Assembly: GCA_011364975.1 (NCBI GenBank)
Contig: RDOE01000012.1
Span: 1-59,390 of the forward strand
DNA length: 59,390 nt
Source: Promethearchaeota archaeon
GTDB lineage: Archaea; Asgardarchaeota; Lokiarchaeia; Sigyniarchaeales; SOKP01
Reading direction: 5' to 3'
Shown: positions 7,587 through 16,615 of the stretch, piece by piece
Layout: each line of letters opens with the position of its first letter
Position numbering within the stretch: position 1 is the stretch's first letter
Position numbers and translations under genes: made by a program
The notes under the pieces: generated by a model
Told to the model about the DNA's origin: nothing
Database searches by the model: none
The model's input: the letters and a program-made list of their open reading frames with translations, nothing else

Positions 7587-8801
7587 TTAATAACATTTAT
7601 GTACGTAATTATAAGTTATTATAAGAGAAAATCCCATTAATGCTAAAATAAGATAAAATGGAGCAAAAACATTAATTTCTCCTATTGGGCTAATGATCAT
7701 AGGAGCCATAGCACCACAAAAAAAACCAATCGCATTATTGAAGCCTATCCCTGAACCCTTTAATTCTGGTTTAATATCTTCAATAACTTCTAACAATAAG
7801 GTATTTCCCGCAGGATCAAATAAAGCTATCCCTATGCCTATGAACGCGCATAACGTTATAAAAATTATGAGGTTGTAAGCTAACACTTCTATAATAAAAG
7901 GAATACCAAATATTAGTACTATAGACTGGCCAATTATCATCATTTTTCTAGGACCTTGACGATCTAAAACTCTACTAGATACGAATACAAACACAACATA
8001 TAGAGCAACAATACCAATTAAAACATAACTTGTTTGAATTTCATCTAAAAGAAATTGTACTTGGAGAATCCAAATTAAATAAGCTACAATTCCTCCAAAT
8101 AAGAACCATCTCACACAATTTAATAGGACGGACATAATAAATTGATCATTTTTCAATAAAAGCTTGACATTTTCAAGATTCAAAGCCATCTTATTTGTAT
8201 TAACCTCACCATTATTCAAATTTTCACTCTTATTTTCCTTTAATACTATGAATAGAAAAAAAGCAACAATAATTATGAGGAGCCCAGAGATTGAAAAAAT
8301 GCTTCTAAAGCCTAGATAGCTTGAAATATATCCTCCAACAATGATACCTCCAAAGTAACCTATATTCATTGCTAAAGAATAATAGCCCATTCCCTTACCA
8401 TGTTGATCTTTTCCAAAAATATCTCCTATAGTGGCCTGAAGGATGGAAGTATAAGCCCCAATTCCTTGAATTGCTCTAAAAATTATTAATTGAAAGATAT
8501 CTTGTGCAATGAAACATAAAAAAGTTCCTGCAATATAGATACTGATTCCAATAAACACAATTTTCCGTCGACCAAACTTATCTGAAGCAAAAGCATAGGG
8601 AAATTGGAATATTGACTGTGTTACTGAAAAAATACCAATTATTATTCCATAAGAAGTCAACGAACCTGCTAAACTTATAACAAAAGAAGGTAATCCTATG
8701 TCTACAATACTCATCCCAAGACTTCTAAACGCTACCGCCATTAAAACTACAAAAAGAAGGATTTTTACTTGTTTACCGAATGGTTTAATCATAGACATCA
8801 T
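7587..8801 (-). CDS. MFS transporter
   Basis: A 404-residue protein with about 12 hydrophobic helices. The MFS loop 2-3 motif is clear as FASDKFGRRKIVFIG, repeated weakly as SSRVLDRQGPRKMMIIG between helices 8 and 9, matching the two-fold MFS repeat. It resembles drug/proton antiporters and sugar-efflux carriers rather than the GPH type. An excellent ribosome site, AAAGGAGG, is six bases before ATG 8801, so the start is secure. The gene is convergent with the YjbQ gene and divergent from the DMT-type membrane protein. The substrate is unknown. Confidence 0.85.
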   Translation of the reverse strand: MMSMIKPFGKQVKILLFVVLMAVAFRSLGMSIVDIGLPSFVISLAGSLTSYGIIIGIFSVTQSIFQFPYAFASDKFGRRKIVFIGISIYIAGTFLCFIAQDIFQLIIFRAIQGIGAYTSILQATIGDIFGKDQHGKGMGYYSLAMNIGYFGGIIVGGYISSYLGFRSIFSISGLLIIIVAFFLFIVLKENKSENLNNGEVNTNKMALNLENVKLLLKNDQFIMSVLLNCVRWFLFGGIVAYLIWILQVQFLLDEIQTSYVLIGIVALYVVFVFVSSRVLDRQGPRKMMIIGQSIVLIFGIPFIIEVLAYNLIIFITLCAFIGIGIALFDPAGNTLLLEVIEDIKPELKGSGIGFNNAIGFFCGAMAPMIISPIGEINVFAPFYLILALMGFSLIITYNYVHKCY

Positions 8802-8957
8802 ACAATCCTCCTTTATAAACCCTATTTAGTTTGGAAATTAAAAAAGGAATTTAAATTTATTTAACAGCACTGCTTTTTAGTTTTATATCTTTAAATTCTA
8901 GATTAACAAAATATATTTTAATTAATACTTATAGAACTTTTTTCGAGATGAATATGA

Positions 8958-9848
8958 ATGGGTGAATTATTTTATTTATTTGGAGTAATACTTGCGATTT
9001 TGTCAGGTGTTTTGAATAATTATGGAACTGTACTTCAGAAAAAAGTGGTAAATAAATATCGAGAAGACACAAAATTTATGAAAAGCCTTATTAAGAATCC
9101 ATTATGGTTATTCGGATTAATTTTACAAACAATCATTGGGGGGATATTGTTCTTCATCGCTCAGCTTTATATTGGACCAACTCTTATCCCTGGGTTAATG
9201 GGTGCAGGATTAATAGTGTTAGCTATAGGATCAGTAAAAATTGTAGGCGAGGAGTTAAAAAAGTCAGAATTAATTGGAATAATTTTAATGATTTTCGCAA
9301 TTGCTTTAATAGGGCTAAGTAACATGGCTATAGATATAAATGCACAAAATTTTCTTGATTTTGGGCTAGTACTCAGGATTTTTCTTTTTACAGCAATTTT
9401 GTATATATTAGCGGGATTATTTTATGTTATGCAAATAAGAAAAGTTTATCCTGGTATCTCCTTAGCAATATATTCTGGTTTCATGTTTGCTCTTTCAAAT
9501 TTTTGGGTTAGTCCATTGATGGGAGTTCTTTCTGCGATTTTTAGTGGAACTGCTTATCTTATTGAAATAATTCTTTTTATTGTCTCTATCATAATCTTAA
9601 CTTTAACTAATATATTTGGAATCACATCAATTCAAAAGTCATTTAGAGTCGGACAAGCAAGTAATCTAATACCCATTCAGCAGGTGCCTATTCAAATTGC
9701 TCCTGTCTTTTATTTTCTCTCAGTCTATTTACTTCAAATACCAAGTGTGCTATCAATTTTCTTCCTAATAATAGGAATAGGTTTAGTTATTGTAAGCTCT
9801 TTTTTACTTGGGAGGAGACAAACCCAGATTGAGCGACTAGAATTATAA
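8958..9848 (+). CDS. DMT-superfamily (EamA/NIPA-like) membrane transporter
   Basis: A 296-residue protein of nine or ten hydrophobic helices. The first half carries LSGVLNNYGTVLQKKVVNK and GPTLIPGLMGAGLIVLAIGSVKIVGEELKKSE, the pattern of drug/metabolite transporters in which a four-to-five helix unit is duplicated; the second half repeats it with QVPIQIAPVFYFL. The N-terminal NNYGTVLQKK segment also recalls NIPA-like magnesium transporters. The ATG at 8958 is used because the ATG four bases upstream is out of frame and stops at once. The PIG-L gene starts 30 bases downstream and may be co-transcribed. Substrate unknown. Confidence 0.7.
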   Translation: MGELFYLFGVILAILSGVLNNYGTVLQKKVVNKYREDTKFMKSLIKNPLWLFGLILQTIIGGILFFIAQLYIGPTLIPGLMGAGLIVLAIGSVKIVGEELKKSELIGIILMIFAIALIGLSNMAIDINAQNFLDFGLVLRIFLFTAILYILAGLFYVMQIRKVYPGISLAIYSGFMFALSNFWVSPLMGVLSAIFSGTAYLIEIILFIVSIIILTLTNIFGITSIQKSFRVGQASNLIPIQQVPIQIAPVFYFLSVYLLQIPSVLSIFFLIIGIGLVIVSSFLLGRRQTQIERLEL

Positions 9849-9878
9849 TTTATAATAATATTATTAGAATATTGAAAA

Positions 9879-10667
9879 ATGGCTAAAATTGTATTCTTCC
9901 AACCTCACCCCGATGATTTAGAGTTTAATTGTGGACATTTAATTCACTTTCTTTCCACAAAAAGCGTAAAGAATCATATCATAAAAATAGCTTCAATTAC
10001 TAAAGGAGAATTTGGACTTCCTGGTTTTAAATATGATAAATTTAAAGGTGACTTTTTAGCAAAAATAAGAACTAAAGAATTATTTTCAGCCCTTTCCATT
10101 CATGGAATATCTCCAAAGGATGTTCACTTTTTCGGTTATTTTGATGGCTTTGTGAAATTTAATCAAGAATTAATAAATAGTATTACTCAATACCTAAATG
10201 AAGAAAAACCTGATATAATTTTTGCTCCCGAAGCTTTGTATTCATGGTACCAGCATAAAGATCATGTAAATACAGGTAAAGCAATATATTACATTATTAA
10301 AAACGAATTAATTGACTTTAAACCGAAATTATACTTTTATGGAACTCTATTTCCTAATTTTAGATTTGGATTTAAATCTGAAGATTTTAAGTTAATAGAT
10401 GATTTACTTTTATGCCATAAAACCCAATTTTGGTTATTAAATAGATTAAAATTAACGTATAAGTTTACAGTTAGAAGAGCCGCTTTAAAATTAAGTGGAT
10501 GGAAATATGCTGAAAAATATCGCAGATTATATTTCTTAAATAAAAATCAAGACAAAAACAACCCTCCCTTTCTAGTTAAACTGTTAACTCATTGGTATAG
10601 TAGCATGCCTTGGTTTAAAGCTCAATATCCAAGAGAACTCTTAAAAAAAATCAATGAGGATATTTAA
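9879..10667 (+). CDS. PIG-L/LmbE family zinc deacetylase
   Basis: A 262-residue protein opening with the zinc site of the LmbE/PIG-L family, FFQPHPDDLEFNCG (6-19), where H10, D12 and D13 should bind or activate zinc. The third ligand motif is YQHKDHVNTG near residue 125. Family enzymes remove N-acetyl groups from sugars such as N-acetylglucosamine in glycolipids, thiol cofactors and antibiotics. The C-terminal third (from about residue 190) is basic and less conserved. Its place among glycoside hydrolases and a sulfatase supports a role in trimming acetylated sugars, although a lipid or cofactor substrate is equally possible. Confidence 0.85.
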   Translation: MAKIVFFQPHPDDLEFNCGHLIHFLSTKSVKNHIIKIASITKGEFGLPGFKYDKFKGDFLAKIRTKELFSALSIHGISPKDVHFFGYFDGFVKFNQELINSITQYLNEEKPDIIFAPEALYSWYQHKDHVNTGKAIYYIIKNELIDFKPKLYFYGTLFPNFRFGFKSEDFKLIDDLLLCHKTQFWLLNRLKLTYKFTVRRAALKLSGWKYAEKYRRLYFLNKNQDKNNPPFLVKLLTHWYSSMPWFKAQYPRELLKKINEDI

Positions 10668-10720
10668 TTTTATAAAGTAAGAAATCAAATTATAATTAAA
10701 AAAAATAATTAGTGTTAAAA

Positions 10721-11059
10721 ATGGCATCAAAAGAAGAAATTGATAAAGCATTAAATAAATGGGTAAATATGTTAGAAGATCCAAAGGTAGCAGAGGAATT
10801 TGAAGATTATAATAAGACTTTACAATTTGTATTTTCTGATATTGATTATAAGCTTAAAATGATCTTCAAGGATCAGAAAGCAAGGTTAGAGGATGGTTTT
10901 GATGAAAATGCTGAGATGACGTTAGAAATAGAATCAGATAATTTTGTTGGTATTGCGAATGGAAGTGTTGATCCTATGGAGCTATTTATGGAAGGCTCAA
11001 TAATTATTAAAGGGGATATGAATGCAATTCAAAGATTAGAAATATTTATGGACCTTTAA
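10721..11059 (+). CDS. SCP-2-like sterol/lipid-binding domain protein
   Basis: A 112-residue single-domain protein. The C-terminal two thirds have the SCP-2 pattern: LKMIFKDQKARL, then MTLEIESDNFVGIANGSVDP, then LFMEGSIIIKGDMNAIQRLEIF, where GxxxIxGD-xxAxxL is the typical last helix. SCP-2 domains hold lipids or acyl-CoA in a hydrophobic tunnel. ATG 10721 is taken as the start; GTG at 10712 is also in frame. No ribosome site is visible. The gene lies between the PIG-L and Gfo/Idh/MocA genes on the same strand with short gaps, so the three may form a transcript, but a shared function is not evident. Confidence 0.7.
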   Translation: MASKEEIDKALNKWVNMLEDPKVAEEFEDYNKTLQFVFSDIDYKLKMIFKDQKARLEDGFDENAEMTLEIESDNFVGIANGSVDPMELFMEGSIIIKGDMNAIQRLEIFMDL

Positions 11060-11113
11060 GATTTTTTTGTAAATTCTTTAAAGTTATTAACGATCATAAA
11101 GCAAGGTAATAAA

Positions 11114-12250
11114 ATGGAAGATTTTGTTAAATTTGGGATAATAGGAGTGGGCGCAGTATGGAGATATCATAAAATCGGCACCAAAAATAACTCAAAAATA
11201 AAATTCGTGTCTGCTTATGATATTGATGAAAGTAAATTACGCAATGCTGAAAAATACTCGCAATTAAAAACATATACTACTTTAGATGAGTTTTTTAAAA
11301 GTGATATCGAAGCAGTACTTATTTTAGTACCCCATTATTTACATAAAGATATGGTAATTGCATCTGCTGAAGCTGGAAAGCATATTTTATGTGAAAAACC
11401 AATGGCTCCTAGTTTAGAGGAATGTGATGAGATGATTAAAGCAACAAAGAAAGCTGGAGTTAAATTTATGATTGCTGAAAATCATAGATTTCTTCCCGCT
11501 CATCAACTTATTAAACAAATGCTTGAGAAAGGATTCATTGGAGATGTCATGCTTGGAAGAACATATGAGGGTGCGTATTGTGCGCCTAACGAATTCTTAG
11601 ATCCTGATTGGTGGCATTTCTGTTATGATAAAGGAGGTGGTGGAGTTGTGGCAGATCAAGGTGTGCATAAATTTACTATGTTAAATTGGTTCCTTGGTGA
11701 AGTAGATTCTGCACAATGTTGGTTAGGAAAAACAATGAATTCACCTCCTAATAAAGGAGAAGATACAGCAATAATCTTATTACATTATAAATGTGGTGCT
11801 ATGATAACAGTTGATCTTTCTTCCACTACAGTACATCCCCTTACTAACAGAACTGAACTCCATGGAACTAAGGGTACAATTCTTGAAGATCATTCCTGGA
11901 CAGACCCTATAAAAGTATTTTCGACTCATCCAGAAGCTGAAATAAAAGGAGAGTTCTACAGCCCAAAAGTTGAGCATGGATCATATCCTGCTTATTATAA
12001 AATATCAATGGGTAAAGAAGATGATTATTTTGCTAGCTGTATCTTAGAAGATAAAATGCCAGAATTTACTCCAGAACAAGCAAGAGAAGGAGTAGCTGTT
12101 GTACTTCTATCATATTTATCCGCAAAAAAAGGATCTATGGCAAATATGGAAGAATTAGTGAAAGTATATAAAACTAGCGGGACTAAGTCTATTTTAGATG
12201 GATTAGAAGGAATAGTTCAAAAAAATTATAAATTTTTGAATTGGAATTGA
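11114..12250 (+). CDS. Gfo/Idh/MocA family NAD(P)-dependent oxidoreductase
   Basis: A 378-residue protein with an N-terminal Rossmann domain (FGIIGVGAVWRYHK, 7-20) and the diagnostic HILCEKPMAPSLEECDEM, in which the EKP lysine is catalytic. MIAENHRFLPAH and the GGGGVVADQGVHKFTMLNWFLG segment belong to the C-terminal sugar-binding beta-sheet domain; DQGVHK carries the usual catalytic histidine. These enzymes oxidise or reduce hydroxyls of sugars, inositols or nucleotide sugars; some support oxidative glycoside cleavage through keto-sugar intermediates. AAGGT lies before the ATG. Location beside GH5 and GH172 genes fits a sugar substrate. Confidence 0.9.
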   Translation: MEDFVKFGIIGVGAVWRYHKIGTKNNSKIKFVSAYDIDESKLRNAEKYSQLKTYTTLDEFFKSDIEAVLILVPHYLHKDMVIASAEAGKHILCEKPMAPSLEECDEMIKATKKAGVKFMIAENHRFLPAHQLIKQMLEKGFIGDVMLGRTYEGAYCAPNEFLDPDWWHFCYDKGGGGVVADQGVHKFTMLNWFLGEVDSAQCWLGKTMNSPPNKGEDTAIILLHYKCGAMITVDLSSTTVHPLTNRTELHGTKGTILEDHSWTDPIKVFSTHPEAEIKGEFYSPKVEHGSYPAYYKISMGKEDDYFASCILEDKMPEFTPEQAREGVAVVLLSYLSAKKGSMANMEELVKVYKTSGTKSILDGLEGIVQKNYKFLNWN

Positions 12251-12292
12251 ATCGCAAAAGCTTCATTTTTCTTTTCTTTTATTTGATTTTCT

Positions 12293-14218
12293 TTAATCTT
12301 TTCTAGTAATCTTAATTTGATGTTTTCCACTCTTATCAGTTCGTATAAAGATAATCTGTTCATAATGATTTTCATCATAATTTCCCTCAGATAGATTTAT
12401 TTCAAATCCATGTGGATATTGAATTTTTGGAAGATATAGAATTGTTGGGGCCCCAATGGATTTGTCCGCTTCGAATTCAAAAATGAATTCCCCTCCCTTT
12501 CTTTTAAATTCCATCTTTAAAGGCGTTCCAGCACAAGCTATTAAATGAGGCCTACAAAACCCTTCAATCGCTCGTCCTCCACTATTAATATCTTCTGGAT
12601 TGAGCCGTTGATCTGCGCTAAAAATAGAAAGATCTTCTAAATTCCATTGATCGCCCCATTGATTGGTATTGTCCGCAGTATAATTCCATTGTGTTGCATG
12701 CAGTAAGTTAGCATCTAACGCATTATAATACATTGATAATGCTTTAATATGACTTTTCCAAGCGATTTCTGGTTCGGTTTTAAACTTATGATATGCTTCT
12801 TTATTATTAAGATTATATGGGAGCCCAAATTCTCCAATTAAGGTTGGGATTCCGTTTTGAATTGTCTTAGAGAATTCTTTTATAATGCTTAATTGTTTAA
12901 TGAATAGATTTTGAACATTGTTTTTTCCAATAACGGGTTTATTTGAAATGGTATCAAAATTGGCTTTTAACATCGGTTTTTGGGTTCCCAACGTTGCAAC
13001 ATCATACCAATGACCAGCATTTACAATATTTGATGGAAAATCTAATTCAAAACTCTCCCCCTTCATCAATTTTTCGGCGGGACCTTCAAAAAACATAATG
13101 GTATCTGGAATAACACTCCTAATGATTTTAGTATAATTATTTATGAAAGGAGAAAGAAAATCTTGATGAAAAATAACGTTTTTACCATTTATTTGAGTAA
13201 AGTGATCATTATTCAATATAACAGGTTCATTTTCCTCATTTAAATCCCATACTCCTTCCTTTTTCCAGATATCTTCATAACCGTCAAGCCAACAAGATAC
13301 CTTGTTTTTATTGATAATATCTTTACGCGTTTCTCTTATCCCAAATCTTTTTATTTCTCGATATCCAACGGTTCGTGGATATCCAGACCCTGTTAACATA
13401 GCGTCAATAGGAGTAAAGGCATATCCTAATACTTCTGAAAAACCTTCTATGTTGCTTCCATCTACTTTTAATTCTATCCATCCTTGATTTGGTTCATTTA
13501 ATGTATCAAATCCAATTATATAAGGATTATCCTTGATTCTTAAAGCCACTTGCTTAATTGCATTCAGATAATGATCTTGAAGGTAATCTTGAGTAGGAAT
13601 TCCATCTATTTTAGAAGATGGCGCAAACTTTTTAGATCCAAAAAATAAGGTCCACATTGTCCCGTTAGCAAACTTTAATGAATTTCCAACCCAATGCATT
13701 GGAGGATAAGAATTAGGATCAAGAGGGTCAAATCGATATTGCATTACCAATGCAGCTTCTGATAGATTAAACTTGGAATAATCAAGACCTACTTTTTCAA
13801 ATGTCCATCCAGGAGCACCATCTCCGCCAGTCATTCTGCTCCATACATCTTGATGAGGATCGATGAAGGCGTAAAGTTTAAATTCACCTGCAATTTTAAG
13901 GATTTCTTCAATGTAATCTAAAAATTCTTTATCATACTTTCCTGGTCCGGAATGTTCTATTGCTTCCCAAGTAATTAAAAATCGCAAACAATTAAATCCC
14001 CAGTGTTTGATTCTTTTAAAATGAAGTTCTGCTTCCTTGATAGGAAATGGACGCCCTATAAAGGAAACAACTCTATGATCTGTAAAATTAGTTTTGATAT
14101 GGGTTGCACCATTAGGTTTAAATGGTACTTTTGAGTTTCCTCCAAGGTTTACTCCTCTTAATAATACTTTTCGTCCGTATTCATCAACAAACCATTCATT
14201 CTTGACTTTTAACAACAT
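12293..14218 (-). CDS. Glycoside hydrolase family 5, endoglycoceramidase/glucosylceramidase-like
   Basis: A 641-residue GH5-type enzyme. The barrel begins with LLRGVNLGGNSK (19-30) and HWGFNCLRFLITWEAIE (72-88). The acid/base is E242 in DTLNEPNQG and the nucleophile is E463 in TLIGEFGLPY; FIDPHQDVWSR (118-128) is typical of the endoglycoceramidase/GH5_12 branch. A beta-sandwich of about 80 residues closes the protein. Family members in this branch cleave beta-glucosides such as glucosylceramide or steryl glucoside. There is no signal peptide, so it should act on imported or endogenous glycolipid-like substrates. It is divergently transcribed from the GH172 gene across an 89-base region. Confidence 0.85.
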   Translation of the reverse strand: MLLKVKNEWFVDEYGRKVLLRGVNLGGNSKVPFKPNGATHIKTNFTDHRVVSFIGRPFPIKEAELHFKRIKHWGFNCLRFLITWEAIEHSGPGKYDKEFLDYIEEILKIAGEFKLYAFIDPHQDVWSRMTGGDGAPGWTFEKVGLDYSKFNLSEAALVMQYRFDPLDPNSYPPMHWVGNSLKFANGTMWTLFFGSKKFAPSSKIDGIPTQDYLQDHYLNAIKQVALRIKDNPYIIGFDTLNEPNQGWIELKVDGSNIEGFSEVLGYAFTPIDAMLTGSGYPRTVGYREIKRFGIRETRKDIINKNKVSCWLDGYEDIWKKEGVWDLNEENEPVILNNDHFTQINGKNVIFHQDFLSPFINNYTKIIRSVIPDTIMFFEGPAEKLMKGESFELDFPSNIVNAGHWYDVATLGTQKPMLKANFDTISNKPVIGKNNVQNLFIKQLSIIKEFSKTIQNGIPTLIGEFGLPYNLNNKEAYHKFKTEPEIAWKSHIKALSMYYNALDANLLHATQWNYTADNTNQWGDQWNLEDLSIFSADQRLNPEDINSGGRAIEGFCRPHLIACAGTPLKMEFKRKGGEFIFEFEADKSIGAPTILYLPKIQYPHGFEINLSEGNYDENHYEQIIFIRTDKSGKHQIKITRKD

Positions 14219-14238
14219 TTTATTAAAGTGAAAGATTG

Positions 14239-14284
14239 TTATAAATAAGATAATTTAGATTCTTTGTTAAGACTTATAAATTAT
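14239..14284. promoter_or_regulatory. Divergent promoters between the GH5 and GH172 genes
   Basis: On the minus strand GTTATAAATAAG (14239-14250) sits about 25 bases before the GH5 start codon, implying an almost leaderless mRNA. On the plus strand CTTATAAATTAT (14273-14284) sits about 30 bases before the GH172 start, which also has AGGAG. The pair implies coordinated expression of the two hydrolases from one short region. Confidence 0.4.
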
Positions 14285-14307
14285 TGTAATAGAATTAGGA
14301 GATACTA

Positions 14308-15378
14308 ATGGAACTGGGATATAATTCTTTATCAAAATTGATGAAGATAAATAAGCATGTAAAGAGGAGAAGAATTTCCAGTTATGATATAACTGGGGGA
14401 AATATGGATAATATTCAGTTAAAACCAAATGAAATTTATCAACTATGCAATATTCAAGGAGCAGGGATAATAAAACATATATGGATGACAATTGCATCGT
14501 CTGATCCGAATTATCTTAGAAAATTAGTTCTTCGAATATGGTGGGATAACGAAGAAAATCCTTCAGTAGAAGTTCCTATAGGCGATTTTTTCGGGATTGG
14601 TCATGGCAAGACTATTAATTTCTGGAGTTTACCTTTTTCTAATGGGCCTAATGACGGTAAAGGTTTTAATTGTTTTTTTCCGATGCCTTTTTCAAAAAAT
14701 GCAAAGATTCAAGTACAAAACGATTCAGATACATTAACTGTATTATATTTTTATATTGATTATGAAGAACATATAAGTATTCCTCAAGAGTTTGGCAGAT
14801 TTCATGCAATTTGGAATCGACAAAATCGCTGTAAAGGAAAAGCCTATGGAACAGGAAAAAAAGTGGAACATTTCATCAAAAAAAATAAAACCCATGATGA
14901 AGATTATGTTATTCTCGAAGCAACAGGTGAAGGCCATTATGTAGGCTGCCATCTAGATATTCATAATCTTATGACTCCTGATAATACTTCAAAGATGGAT
15001 TTATGGTGGCCAGGTGAGGGTGATGACTATATAGAGATTGACGATGGTGAGAGTATATTATATGGCACAGGCACTGAAGATTACTTTTGTATGGCTTGGT
15101 GTCCAAATCAATTTTATTGTTCTCCTTACTTTGGGGTTATACTCCCTGGTGGAAAAAATTGGAGTGGAAAAATCTCATATTATCGCTATCATATAGAAGA
15201 TCCTATATATTTTCATAAAAATATAAAAGTGAAAATAGAACATGGACATGCAAATCAGAGATCGGATGATTATTCTTCAACTGCTTATTGGTATCAGTTA
15301 GAACCACATAAAAAGTACCCAGAATTACTCTCTGTAGCTGAAAGAATACCACGTGAAGAACCTAAAGAAATAAGTTAA
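14308..15378 (+). CDS. GH172 (DUF2961) glycoside hydrolase
   Basis: A 356-residue protein of the DUF2961 family, now GH172. Diagnostic parts are GAGIIKHIWMTIASSDP near residue 51, the VEVPIGDFFGIGHG loop near residue 90, and GTGTEDYF near residue 252, which holds one of the family's catalytic acids. GH172 members include difructose-dianhydride-I synthase/hydrolase and exo-alpha-D-arabinofuranosidases; they act on furanosides. No signal peptide is seen, so the substrate must enter the cell. AGGAG lies 7-8 bases before ATG. It is followed 35 bases later by a URO-D-type gene and divergent from GH5. Confidence 0.85.
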   Translation: MELGYNSLSKLMKINKHVKRRRISSYDITGGNMDNIQLKPNEIYQLCNIQGAGIIKHIWMTIASSDPNYLRKLVLRIWWDNEENPSVEVPIGDFFGIGHGKTINFWSLPFSNGPNDGKGFNCFFPMPFSKNAKIQVQNDSDTLTVLYFYIDYEEHISIPQEFGRFHAIWNRQNRCKGKAYGTGKKVEHFIKKNKTHDEDYVILEATGEGHYVGCHLDIHNLMTPDNTSKMDLWWPGEGDDYIEIDDGESILYGTGTEDYFCMAWCPNQFYCSPYFGVILPGGKNWSGKISYYRYHIEDPIYFHKNIKVKIEHGHANQRSDDYSSTAYWYQLEPHKKYPELLSVAERIPREEPKEIS

Positions 15379-15413
15379 AACTTATCATAATAATAAGTTT
15401 CAAAATGATTTAG

Positions 15414-16574
15414 ATGGTATTAAATAAAAGACAACGAGTTTTCAAAGCTCTTGAGTTAGATGGAGAACCTGATATGGTTCCAATAAATGTATTTGGTTTT
15501 GAACAAACTGGGACTTCATTCCAAGCGTATAAAAACTCAAATGAACATGAAAAAAATAAGACTTGGGTACAACCAAAATCATCCAAAGTCAAGTATTTTG
15601 TTACAGAACAACGATTTTGGAATGTTGACATTTTTGCTATGGACCCATTTGGGTATAATAAAGTGAAGTTTAGAACTAAGAAAGCCCCTCCTGAATATCC
15701 CGACTGTTATATCGACACTTTAGATGGAAGAATTTATAAAATTGTGGAACAAGTGAATACTGGATTATCATACAGATGGTATATTGGAGGTTATTACACA
15801 AGTCCTGAAATTTTGCATTCTTTTTGGGACAGATATGGAAAACCCTCGGAATTATTAAATGATAAAATTAATTATTCACCACAAATCTGGCAAGATTTTG
15901 TCGAAGCAGTCTCACCCTACTTTTATCCTATGGTCAGCATGCCTATTAATCCTACGGAATCATTATTCAATGGGCTTTCTCTTCTTCGCTTAGCATATTA
16001 CATGCGAAAAGATCGATCTTTCATTCATGAAGTTATGGGAGAATATGCAAAGACTAATATTGAAATTATTAAAAGACTTGCTGAATCTGGTGTAGACATT
16101 GTATTCTTTGGAGATGATTTTGGATATAAAGGAAACCCGATTTTTTCTCTAAAAGATTTTCGAGAATTAATCCTCCCCTACCACAAAATGATGTATGACG
16201 TATGTAAGAAAAATGGAATGTTAATAGTTCTTCATTCATGTGGTAAGATAGATCAATTTTTACCTGATTTAATCGATGTTGGACTTAATTGTATTCAATC
16301 TTTAGAAGTTACGGCAGGAGTTGATTTGGTGGGTTTAAAGGAGAGCTTAGGTGATCGTTTATGCTTTATGGGAGGTTTAGATTCTTCGGGAGTTTTGACA
16401 TTTGGATCGCCCCAAAATGTTGAAGCTGATGTGAAGAGGTGTCTAAAAGCGGCAGGTTATGGTGGGGGTTATATCATCGGACCCAGTCATGATATTTTAA
16501 ATATGCCTTGGGAAAATATACTAGCAATGAGAGCGGCTATAGAAAAATACAGAAAATATCCATTGAAATTCTGA
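15414..16574 (+). CDS. Uroporphyrinogen decarboxylase-family protein (methyltransferase-like)
   Basis: A 386-residue member of the URO-D superfamily, which contains both UroD and corrinoid:thiol methyltransferases of the MtaA/MtbA type. It opens with NKRQRVFKALELDGEPDMVP. The zinc-type motif VLHSCGKIDQFLPDLIDVG is present, then GLDSSGVL and GGGYIIGPSHDI. In MtaA-like enzymes zinc is held by HxC plus a later Cys; here the later position is a His (PSHDI). The arginine residues needed to hold the tetrapyrrole in true UroD are not evident, so haem synthesis is unlikely. Among glycoside hydrolases, a methyl-group transfer from a methoxylated sugar is an attractive but unproven role. Confidence 0.75.
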   Translation: MVLNKRQRVFKALELDGEPDMVPINVFGFEQTGTSFQAYKNSNEHEKNKTWVQPKSSKVKYFVTEQRFWNVDIFAMDPFGYNKVKFRTKKAPPEYPDCYIDTLDGRIYKIVEQVNTGLSYRWYIGGYYTSPEILHSFWDRYGKPSELLNDKINYSPQIWQDFVEAVSPYFYPMVSMPINPTESLFNGLSLLRLAYYMRKDRSFIHEVMGEYAKTNIEIIKRLAESGVDIVFFGDDFGYKGNPIFSLKDFRELILPYHKMMYDVCKKNGMLIVLHSCGKIDQFLPDLIDVGLNCIQSLEVTAGVDLVGLKESLGDRLCFMGGLDSSGVLTFGSPQNVEADVKRCLKAAGYGGGYIIGPSHDILNMPWENILAMRAAIEKYRKYPLKF

Positions 16575-16615
16575 AATGTTGTAAATAATAAAAATAAAAT
16601 AATAGAATTGAGAAT